A stretch of 64,000 bases of DNA, taken from the NCBI GenBank assembly GCA_011033025.1, contig WFMF01000235.1, positions 62,001 through 126,000 on the forward strand. The letters are read 5' to 3'. The position numbers and the translations under genes were made by a program. The notes beneath the pieces were generated by a model. That model searched no databases. It saw only the letters and a list, made by a program, of their open reading frames with translations, and was not told the origin of the DNA. Below are positions 33,701 to 45,700 of this stretch, one piece after another; position 1 is the first letter of the stretch, and each line of letters begins with the position of its first letter. This stretch comes from Beroe forskalii (lineage: Eukaryota; Ctenophora; Nuda; Beroida; Beroidae).

Positions 33701-36700
33701 CGTTATGGTTAGGGTTAGGCTACCAGACCTTGCGGTGAGGTTAGGGTTAGGCTACCAGACCTTGCGGTATTGTTGGGGTTACGCTACTAGACCTTGCGGT
33801 AGGGTTAGGTTTACGCTACTAGACCTTGCGGTAGGGTAAGGGTTAGGCTACCAGACCTTGCGGTAGGGTTAGGGTTAGGCCACCAGACCTTGCGGTATGG
33901 TTAGGGTTAAGCTACCAGACCTTGCGGTATGGTTAGGGTTAGGCTACCAGACCCTGCGGTAGGGTTAGGGTTACGCTACTAGACCTTGTGGTAGGGTTAG
34001 GGTTACGCTACCAGACCTTGCGGTAGGGTTAGGGTTACGCTACCAGACCTTGCGGTAGGGTTAGGGTTACGCTACTAGACCTTGCGGTACGGTTAGGGTT
34101 ACGCTACTAGGGTACCAGACCTTGCGGTATGGTTAGGGTTAGGGTACCAGACTTTGCGGTATGGTTAGGGTTACGCTACCAGACCTTGCGGTACGGTTAC
34201 GCTACCAGACCTTGCGGTAGGGCTAGGATTAGGGTTAGGGTTAGGGGTTACACAACCAGATCTTGCGGTAGGGTTAGGGTTACGCTACCAGACCTTGCGG
34301 TAGGGTTAGGGTGAGGCTACCAGACCTTACAGTAGGGTTAGGGTTAGGCTACTAGACCTTGCGTTATGGTTAGGGTTACGCTACCAGACCTTGCGGTACG
34401 GTTACGCTACCAGACCTTGCGGTAGGGCTAGGATTAGGGTTAGGGTTAGGGGTTACACAACCAGATCTTGCGGTAGGGTTAGGGTTACGCTACCAGACCT
34501 TGCGGTAGGGTTAGGGTGAGGCTACCAGACCTTACAGTAGGGTTAGGGTTAGGCTACTAGACCTTGCGTTATGGTTAGGTTAGGCTACCAGACCTTGCGG
34601 TGAGGTTAGGGTTAGGCTACCAGACCTTGCGGTATTGTTGGGGTTACGCTACTAGACCTTGCGGTAGGGTTAGGTTTAAGCTACTAGACCTTGCGGTAGG
34701 GTAAGGGTTAGGCTACCAGACCTTGCGGTAGGGTTAGGGTTAGGCCACCAGACCTTGCGGTATGGTTAGGGTTAAGCTACCAGACCTTGCGGTATGGTTA
34801 GGGTTAGGCTACCAGACCCTGCGGTAGGGTTAGGGTTACGCTACTAGACCTTGTGGTAGGGTTAGGGTTACGCTACCAGACCTTGCGGTAGGGTTAGGGT
34901 TACGCTACCAGACCTTGCGGTAGGGTTAGGGTTACGCTACTAGACCTTGCGGTAGGGTTAGGGTTACGCTACTAGACCTTTCGGTAGAGTTAGGGTTACG
35001 CTACTAGACCTTGCGGTAGGGTTAGGGTTACTCTACTAGACCTTACGGTAGGGTTCATTTTTACGAGACCTTACGGTAGGGTTCATCGTTGTTATGCCAG
35101 GCAGGACGCCAAAATTACAAAATTTGCAATTACAAAAACTTCACCTAACCCACGTCTGAACAGACTAAATCCCTAGATTATTACAAAAGTACTAAATAAG
35201 GTAAAGCCTAATGAATTTAATGATTTCCATTTTCCCAGATACACCCTGCAAGAAGCCACCAACAGACAGAGAATGTACTGATGACTCTAAAAGCTTGATA
35301 GACTTCTTCTACCAGGATAAGATCACATATAAACCTATAGATGAGATGAGACAATAGTCAACACCTCCATTGGAGAGCTGATAATGGTCGAGTGTGGGAG
35401 GCCGTTATCAGTTCTCAAGGTGCGAAATGGAGATTAACCGTCGACCACTTCCTTGAGGAATGGTATTCAAAATAATAAGTTAATAATACTGAGGCATGAT
35501 TGCATGAAGCCACATATTAAACACCAGCACTTTTCAGATGAATGCCACTACGTTGACACACACAGCTCTGTCGAGTGTAAGCATGATGGGTCCTGGGACA
35601 CGCACCCACCAGACTGCAAAATTAAGCACATCTGATAGGAGAAAATAAAATACCATTGACAATGGAAGAAATTTGGAAATTGACAATTATTTGAACAAAC
35701 AAATAAATCAAAAAATTGCAATTTCGTAAACTAAATTTGTTTTTAAGATGTCACAAAATTCGTCATAATTGCAGTTAAAACGTGCGAGGACCCCGGTGAA
35801 AACGAAAGAGTGGAGATCTCTACTGATGAATTAGATTTCTTGGAATACTTTTGCGGGGATAAGGTACCTAAGTTGGCTGTTATATCTGCTATTAGAATAG
35901 GGATAGGAAGCAGCTTTACAATAATTTAATTAAGATATAAAATTTTTGGTGCATGTTTTAAATTTAATGTTGTAAAATAATCGGCATTGATAATGACGTC
36001 CTATATACATGACTGGAACCCCTGATAATGTCTTCACCAACTCCACTATGGAACCCCTCATAATGACGTCATCAACTCCACTTTGTAACCCTTGGTAACA
36101 ACGTCATCAACTCCACTTTAAACCCCTTGATAATGACGTCACCACTTTTAAACCCCTGATGATGTCTTCCACTTTAAAACCCCTGATGATGTCTTCCACT
36201 TTAAAACCCCTGATGATGTCTTCCGCTTTAAACCCCTGATAATGACGTCACCAACTCCACCTTAAAACCCCTGATAATGACTCCTGAAAACCCCTGATAA
36301 TGTATTCCCTGTCAGGTGGAGTACACGTGTAAGCCGAGTGAGTGTCTCGGGTGCAACTGCTACTCAATGGTCGGAGACTCCTCAATCCAGTGTCTTTCTA
36401 ATGGAGACAGGACGGCAAACTGGACAGCACCTCCTCCTACCTGTACACGTAGGTTGATGGGCCACGTCCCATGTAGTGCCATGTTCACACTGACAAGTGA
36501 CTCCACTACCAGCACACCCGTTCAGACTGTCACCTGTTCAGACTGAGTGACACCGTTCAGATCAACACCTGTTCAAGATGACACCCGTTCAGATTGTCTC
36601 CTGTTCAGATTGTCTCCTGTTCAGACTGACACCGTTCACAAATTTCTGTCCAAAACTCTTTTGACAGAGATGGTCAGATGGGGGTTATTTCTGTTCAGAA

Positions 36701-39700
36701 AACGGTAGTTGATGAGCCATATCACGAAACTCGGTGGTGGTGCCATTAAAAATCAAAAACCACCATTTGGTATCTTTGGAGACGTGGACTATTTAACACA
36801 TTATATGCAAATTGCGAACGTAGATGAGTTGATCTTGGAAAGTTCGGTTTTGCATTGTTATTAAAATCATCACATACTACCTGTACACTGAATCACTGCA
36901 GCAAACCTTTACCACCGGCCGTTGACCAGAGAATAACGTCTGATAAACCTCTGTCTTGGATTGCAAATGAGGTAGGAAGATCAAGAAACATATGATATTC
37001 TTACTTTCTTATTAATTCCATTATTTGCTACAATAATAAGCTTTTAAGGTCATAGAAGGATCATCAGGTTTGAAATAATAGGCCAACTAGAATTTATTTC
37101 AAATGCAAGATTTTACAAAAAATGTGCCATCAAACCAGGAAACTCCTGATACATTGCTTAATAAGTAACACGTTATTGATAAGGACATTGTTTTGTTACC
37201 ACCTTCCCTCAGGACATTGTTAATGTTATTACCTTCCCTCAGGCTACATTAGACACGTCGTGTTGCAGTGGTAAAGCTGAGTTTGCTTGTCATGAGTGCT
37301 ACGAGTTGCACGGTGACAGGGAGTTGACGTGTTGTAACAGCAGGTGGGGCATTCCCGGAGCCAGCTACCCAGAGTGCAGATGTGAGTACCACATGACACC
37401 ACTTCCTATAGTAAGCCAGCTACCCAGAGTGCAGATGTGAGTACCACATGACACCACTTCCTATAGTAAGCTAGCTACCCAGAGTGCAGATGTGAGTACC
37501 ACATGACACCACTTCCTATAGTAAGCCAGCTACCCAGAGTGCAGATGTGAGTACCAAGTGACACCACTTCCTATAGTAAGCCAGCTACCCAGAGTGCAGA
37601 TGTGAGTACCACATGACACACCATAGTAAGCCTTCCTATAGTACCAAGGCTACCCAGAGTGCAGATGTGAGTACCAAGTGACACCACTTCTATAGTAAGC
37701 CAGCTACCCAGAGTGCAGATGTGAGTACCACATGACACCACTTCCTATAGTAAGCCAGCTACCCCAGAGTGCAGATGTGAGTACCATGACACCACTTCCT
37801 ATAGTGGATATGAACTATATATTATTAACTAATTAACTACTTTTATCTCTCCAGATGGGAGGGTGCTGGATGTCCTGAAAGCCACGATGCTGGGCAGAGC
37901 CACCAAAAGGGGCATTGACTCTGGAGGAGCAGGGAAAACCTAACTGAACTGCTCTTTGATATCTGCCCTTGTGGTCTGCAATGCTGATACTCAAATACTG
38001 TTTATGTAATGGGAAGTCAGACTTCATCGTTTTTGTCGGTAAACAAGCTGATATCTTTCCTTCACAGCCACAGTTAGCTGCCCTAATGGTTTCCATTTAG
38101 CAGCCTTATGATGCTTATTACAAATCCGCTACTTAGACTAAAATAGATCACGGAAGACTATGTTGCTCAAAACCACGGATCTGAGGAAGAAGAAGCATAG
38201 GGCACGCCCCAAAAGTAGCTAAGAGCATCGTAACGTTTGATGAATGGGGTTACAACTTCGCTACGAAAGGTGTCTCTGTGCTGGTATTGTTTGCTTCTAA
38301 GCCAGAACCTCGACAAGGGTTAAGGCCTCATGAGACGTGAGTGGGAAGGATTTAGAATGTGTTTTTTAAAAGTTTAAAGTGGGCAGTTAGGTAACAATGA
38401 GCCTTCGAGTCTGGCTCTTGATCGAAAGATACAGGTTTCCATTCTCTCTGCACCTATTGGCGAGGGTTTTTGTATCTAATATCCCTGCCTCAATGTGTGG
38501 TATGGTTTTAATCCGACATTGACTCCAACCTAAAACCTATTCAACTTTAAAAGGTAATCCCTCTTAGAGCAACTCCTCCAGAACTGTTGTGAAACATGGT
38601 CTTGAAGCCATCTTCTCTTCCATCCACACTGCCTATCATGTGATCAGTCTCTGCAGGACCTGTCATGATTGACATGAGATCCTCTTGATTTCAGGACATT
38701 GATGAGCGACTCTTTGCAGATACGTGATTTCTTCTCCATATTTAGACAGGTCCTGGGTCTTAGACACATTTTCTACTGCACGTAGATAAAAATAAACTTA
38801 TTCATCTTTAGTTGATTTGTTGGCCTTTCTGTTAAGCTGGTCTGTCTGATTTTTTTTCCTTCTAATCAACAAACCCTGAAACAGGACGTAGAGATACAGA
38901 CCCCAGGAGATGATGATAGGCTTGATTCATTCCCATTGTAGATCGCTCTGCCCAAGGAGAATGTCATGACAAGTAACAACCTTTACAACCACCTGAACCA
39001 TAGAAATCCAACAATATGTGTTTTCTAATATGCCGGATGAATTATGATAAGAGTGACAATATGACAGTATAAACTTGCTTTGTTACCTAGCTGTTCCATA
39101 TACGTTCTTATTATGAACAGTAATATTTTCAATGGATATTAATATCCCTTTGACTGGTCATATGATGGTCATCAAGCAAATCAGGATGAAGTAGATATTG
39201 AAACAATTTCAAGAGAAAACAGAGAGAATCTACTGGCTTCCTTGACAACAACAGGTTTATACAAGACAAAATCCAAATAAGTCAAATTATTTGTTTATTC
39301 ATCTTATTTGAAGAACGAAGATAAAACATGATTTAATTTTTGAACTATTTCCTCAATAAGTTTTCAGTTTTACTCTTACTTGATCTGAGTCTACATGCCA
39401 AATAACTACGTATTGTCGCTTATTAGTAAGGAAGGACATGGCAAAGAACAGGAATAAGTACATCAAGGGTATGGACTGTGCAGTACAGGCTTCATAACTT
39501 AGTGGAGTTTTAGATTTTATCTAATCATTTCGTTTTATTTATGCTTTATACAGTAAAATTTAGATATAATTTCAATTAATTATTTCGTTTTTGTTGACAT
39601 GGTAAAATTGAAATGAAAGTAATGGACATTTAATAATGATGATTCATGATCACCATAAATATTTAATATTAGCTGAAAATGCGATTGCTTTCAGCCATGG

Positions 39701-42700
39701 GACAAGCTATTTCAATGCGTTGAAATAAAACTTTAGGGCAAATGAAACTTTTCACAGATAATCAGATCGAAGAATGTGACGAAGAAAAGGTGGCCCATTA
39801 TGAGAGTATGTTCTTTGAAAACGAGTCTGTTAGCTTATTAATAATATGCAAAGTCTAAACTTACTTTACAGATTAATACAATGGGATGAAGATAAATTTA
39901 TTTTTGTAATCAAAAGTTATATCTTATGTCAGTACTCTAACAACATCTCTGTTTTCTTTTGCTACATTTAAAAACTGCCAGCCACCTACTGGACATTGGG
40001 TGTTTCGACAAACTCATTTCTAACTGCATTGGAGCTGGTACTTTCAACTATGGTGCTAAGATGAGACTGACCCGATCAGGTGCAGGCTCATGATCATCTC
40101 TCCCAGTTAAATGCTTGCTGTTCCACACAGGAGAGATCAAACAATGTGTTCCACCGAATAATTTAGACACTCGAAAATCCAATAAAGATGGGCAAAATAT
40201 CTCTGAGACCCATTTCCTGTCTCCCATATGTTTCAAAATCAACAATCTCCCAATATTAAAACCCTAATACCTAACACCTAATCTCAGAATACCCACGGAG
40301 AGGTAATGCATATAGAGGAGTAGAAGATGAGCTTAGCACTCTTTTTTTTTTACGCTGCTACCAGACCTTACAGGTGGGGTTAGGGTCGGGGTTAAGTTGA
40401 CTATTCTGAATACAATTAGGTTGAGATTAAGGCTACTGAATACTTATAATGGTTGATTTACGCTTTAAGGGCTTTTGGACTTTTAATGTTATGGAGGTTA
40501 TGAACTTTAAGTATGGTTGAGTTCCACCAAGACCTTGCAGTGTGATTGCTATGAGGCTAGGATTCAGGGTTAGGGTTAACCTTGGAATCTTGCACAGTGA
40601 GGTTAAAGTTCTACCAGACCTTGGGTTAGGGTGAGGCTACCAGACACTTACAGTAGGGTAGGGTTGGGCTACTGACCTTGTTATGGTTAGAGATTAGGCT
40701 GGACCTTGCTGATTGAGGTTAGGGTTAGGCTACCGGACATACGCGATGACATTTGAAGTTACGCTTGGACCTTGATAGAGTTGGGTTTTCACGGCTACTA
40801 GACCTTGCGGTAGAGATGAGGTTAGGCTGCCAGACACTTGGTGAAGTTGGGGTTAGGTACGGTAATAGTTGGGGTTGAAACTACCAGACCTTGCGGTATG
40901 GTTGGGGTTGAGCTACCAGACCCCTTGGTGGTTAGGGTTACGCTACTGAACCTTGTGGTAGGGTTGATTCTGCAAGACCTTCGCGGTAGAGTTGAGATTT
41001 AAGTTGCACTAGACCTTGCAGTACCCACAGTTAGTGCAGTATGGTTAGGGTTGGGTACTGAACTTTTGCAGTATGGTTGAATTGCTGATACGGATTACTT
41101 TACTGAATACCCGCAGTAGAGGCTGGGATTAGGGTTAGGGTTAGGGATTTTGTAAGATCTTTACCCAGTAGGGTTGGGAGTTACGCTACCAGACCTTGCA
41201 GTAGAGGTTAGGGTGAAAGGGCTACCAGACGCCTTACAGTAGGGTTCAGGTAGGCTGCTAGACCTGCGTTATAGTTGGGTTACGCTACAGACCCTTGCAT
41301 TGATTTACCAGACCTTTTGATGAGGCTAGGATTGGGGTTAGGAGTTAGAAGTTACACAATGAATCTTGTTGAGAGTTAGAGATTTACACTACCTTGCGGC
41401 CAAGGGTTGGGCTACCAGACCTTAGGGTTGGGCTACTAGACCTTGCATTTAACTTAGTTTGAGGTTAGGCTTCCACCAGACCGGTGAGAGTTAGAAATTT
41501 AGGCTACCAGACCTTGCGGTATTGTTGGGGTTACGCTACTGAGCCCTTGCAGGGTTAGGTTAAGCTACTGAACCTTACACGGTAGGTTTAGGCTGCCAGA
41601 CCTTGCGGTAGGGTTAAGGGTTAGGCCACCAGACAACATGGTTGAGGTTAAGCTACCAGACCTTGCCGGTATGGTTGAGGTTGGCTTCTGCCAGACCTGC
41701 GGTAGAGGTTGAATTTGCGCTGCCTGAACCTTAACCGTGGAGTTGGATTTTTGCTACCAGATTGCTTGCGGTAGGAGTTAAGTTACGCTACCAGACCTTG
41801 CGGTAAGATTTGGTGCGCTTTACTAGACCTTGCGGTGAGGTTAGGTTACATACTAGACCTTACTCATTGAGAGTTAGAGTTACGCTACTAGACCTTGCGA
41901 GCAGGGTTAGGGTTACTCTACTGAACCTTACAGTAGGGTTCATTTTGAGACCTTACAGTGGGGTTCATCGTTGTTATGCCAGGCAGGACATAAAATTACA
42001 AAATTTTACCATTGGCTTCACACAACCACGTCTGAACAGACTAATCCTAGATTATTACCAAAAGTACTAAATAAGGTAAACCTAATGAATTTCAATGATT
42101 TCCATTTCCCAGATCACCTGCAAGCCACCAACAGACCAAGAGCCATGATGGCCTCACAAAAGCTTGATGAGGGCTTCTTCTACCAGGGACCAGATCACGT
42201 ATTATCATCTATAGGTGAGATGAGGCAATATCCAACACCTCTCCATTGTGACTGATAATGATAAGTGTAGGAGGTAGATTGTAGTTCTCAAATGCAAAAT
42301 GGAAATTAACTTAATCTGACCCTTCCAACGAATGGTATTCAAAATAATAAATTGTAATACTGAGGCATGATTGCATGAAGCCATAGTAAACACAACCGCT
42401 TTTCAGATGAATGTCACTACACGTTGACACACAGCCTCTGTCAGTGTAAGCATGGCAGGTCTAGGACACACTTACAGACTGCAAAAAGTAAGCATCTGGT
42501 AAGGAGAAAATAAAATATTGACAATGGAAGAATTTGAAATTGACAGGTATTTGAACAAACAAATAAATCAAAATTGCAATTTCGTAAACTAAATTTGTTT
42601 TTAAAATCTCAGTGCCTAAAGTTGGCTGTTATATCTATATTAGAGATAGGGATGAGGAGCAGCTTACAATAATTTTAATTCAAGATATAAAAATTTTTAG

Positions 42701-45700
42701 GTGCATGCTTTTAATTTAATGTTGTAAAATAATCAGCATTGATAATGACGTCTATATATAACAACTGGAACCTAATGTTACCAACTCCACTGGAGCCCCT
42801 CATAATGACGTCATCAACTCCACTTTGTAACCTTGGTAACAACGTCATCAACTCACTTTAGAAGCCCCTTGATAATGGCATCACCACTTTTTAAAACTGA
42901 TGATGTCCACTTTGACTTATTGATGTCTTCCTTTAAAACCCTGATGATATCTTCACTTTCAAGCCCTGATAATGACGTCATAACTCACCTTAAAACCCTG
43001 ATGACTCTGAAAGCCCCTGATAATGCAATTTCTGTCAGGTGGGTACGCATTAACAAGCCAGTGAGTGTCTCATGGTGCAGCTGCTTTCTCAATGGTCAGG
43101 AGACTCCTCAATCCAGTGTGTTTCTAATGGAGCCAGGACTGGCAAACTGGACAGCACCCCTACCTGTACACGTAGGTTGATGGGCCCACGTCCCATGTGA
43201 GTGCCATGTTCACACTGACAGAGTGACTCCCTACAACTTTTACCCGTTCGGACTGTCACCTGTCAGACTGAGTGGCTACCGTTCAGATCAACACCTGTTC
43301 AAGATGACACCCAAGTCGGGTGTCTCTGGTATTCAGATTGTCTCTGTTCAGACTGACACGTTCACAAATTTCTGTCCAAAACTCTTGTAGAGATGAATCA
43401 GATAGAATTATTTCTGAGAAAACAGTAGTTGATGAGCCATAACTCACACGAAACTCAGGTGGTGGTGCCATTCAAAAATCAAAAACCACCATTTTGAACA
43501 TCTTTGGAACGTGGATAAGCCCAACGTACTTGCAAATTGCGAACGTAGATGGGATTGATCTTGGAAAGTTCAGTTTTGCATTGTTAAAATCATCACTTCT
43601 CCTTTTTCTGATGAATCACTGCAGCAAACCTTACCACCTGCCGTTGACCAGGAGACAACGTCTGATAAACCTCTGTCTTGGATGGCAAATAGAATTTAGG
43701 AAGATCAAGAAACATATGATATTCTTCACTTTCCTCTTAATGAATTCAATTATTTTGCTACAATAATAGCTTTTTAAAAAGACCATAAGAAGGATCTGTC
43801 AGGTTTGAAATAATAGCCGTCTAGAATTTATTTCAAATGCAAGATTTACAAAAATGTGCCATCAAACCAGGAAACTCCTGATACATTGCTTAATAAGTAA
43901 CACGTTATTGATAAGGACATTGTTTTGTTACCACCTTCCCCCAGGACATTGTTAATGTTATTACCTTCAGACTCGTTAGACACGTCGTGTTGCAGTGGTA
44001 AAGCAGAGTTTGCTTGTCATGAGTGCCATGAGTTGTACGGTGACAGGGAGTTGACGTGTTGTAACAGCAGATGGGGCATCCCGGGAGCCAGCTACCCGAG
44101 TGCAGATGAGTACCACATGACACCACTTCCTAGTAAGCCAGCTACCCAGAGTGCAGATGTAGCACCACATGACACCACTCCTATAGTAAGCTAGCTACCC
44201 AGAGTGCAGATGTGAGTACCACATGACACCACTTCCTATAGTAAGCCAGCTACCCAGAGTGCAGATGTGAGTACCAAGTGACACCACTTCCTATAGTAAG
44301 CCAGCTACCCAGAGTGCAGATGTGAGTACCACATGACACCACTTCCTATAGTAAGCCAGCTACCCAGAGTGCAGATGTGAGTACCAAGTGACACCACTAG
44401 TGCAGATGTGAGTGCAGATGTGAGCACCACATGACACCACTTCCTATAGTAAGCCAGCTACCCAGAGTGCAGATGTGAGTACCACATGACACCACTTCCT
44501 ATAGTAAGCCAGCTACCCAGAGTGCAGATGTGGAAAATTACATGACACCACTTCCCATAGTAAGCCAGCTACCCGGAGTGCAGATGAGTACCACATGACA
44601 CCACTTCCTATAGTAAGCCAGCTACCCAGAGTGCAGATGTGAGTACCAAGTGACACCACTTCCTATAGTAAGCCAGCTACCCAGAGTGCAGATGAGTACC
44701 ACATGACACCACTTCCTATAGTGTCAGCTACCCAGAGTGCAGATGTGAGTACCAGACACCACTTCCTATAGTAAGCCAGCTACCCAGAGTGCAGATGTGA
44801 GTACCAAGTGACACCACTTCCTATAGTAAGCCAGCTACCCAGAGTGCAGATGAGTACCACATGACACCACTTCCTATAGTAAGCTAGCTACCCAGAGTGC
44901 AGATGTGAGTACCAAGTGACACCACTTCCTATAGTAAGCCAGCTACCCAGAGTGCAGATGTGAGTACCACATGACACCACTTCCTATAGTAAGCTAGCTA
45001 CCCAGAGTGCAGATGTGAGTACCAAGTGACACCACTTCCTATAGTAAGCCAGCTACCCAGAGTGCAGATGTGAGTACCAAGTGACACCACTTCCTATAGT
45101 AAATAGCTACCCAGAGTGCAGATGTACCACATGACACCACTTCCTATAGTGTCAGCTACCCAGAGTGCAGATGAGTACCAAGTGACACCACTTATAGTAA
45201 GCCAGCTACCCAGAGTGCAGATGTGAGTACCATGACACCACTTCCTATAGTAAGCCAGCTACCCAGAGTGCAGATGAGTACCAAGTGACACCACTTCCTA
45301 TAGTAAGCTAGCCACCCAGAGTGCAGATGTGAGTACCACATGACACCACTTCCTATAGTAAGCCAGCTACCCAGAGTGCAGATGTGAGTACCACATGACA
45401 CCACTTCCTATAGTGTGCCAGCTACCCAGAGTGCAGATGAGTACCAAGTGACACCACTTCCTATAGTAAGCCAGCTACCCAGAGTGCAGATGTGAGTACC
45501 ACATGACACCACTTCTATAGTAAGCCAGCTACCCAGAGTGCAGATGTGAGTACCACATGACACCACTTCCTATAGCTACCAGAGTGCAGATGTGAGCACC
45601 ACATGACACCACTTCCTATAGTAAGCTAGCTACCCAGAGCAGATGTGAGTACCAAGTGACACCACTTCCTATAGTAACAGCTACCCTAGAGTGCAGATGT

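Noticed and set aside
33468-34314. Two identical 61-residue Arg-rich frames
   Set aside because: They arise from the 32-bp minisatellite and its 661-bp duplication and have no independent evidence of coding.
33331-35075. Interstitial telomere (TTAGGG)n
   Set aside because: TTAGGG occurs only once or twice per 32-bp unit, interleaved with exon 16 bases. The array grew from the exon donor, not from telomere addition.
35335-35340. Genuine AT-AG (minor spliceosome) intron after exon 17
   Set aside because: No U12-type donor (ATATCC) is present. Block B has GTGAGA at the same place, and the A is the first base of the next exon, so an echo artefact explains it better.
35335-35345. A-to-I editing creating a GT donor from AT
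   Set aside because: The neighbouring faulty donor after exon 18 is TT, and others are AG, AT or GA. Editing cannot explain the set, whereas partner-exon echoes can.
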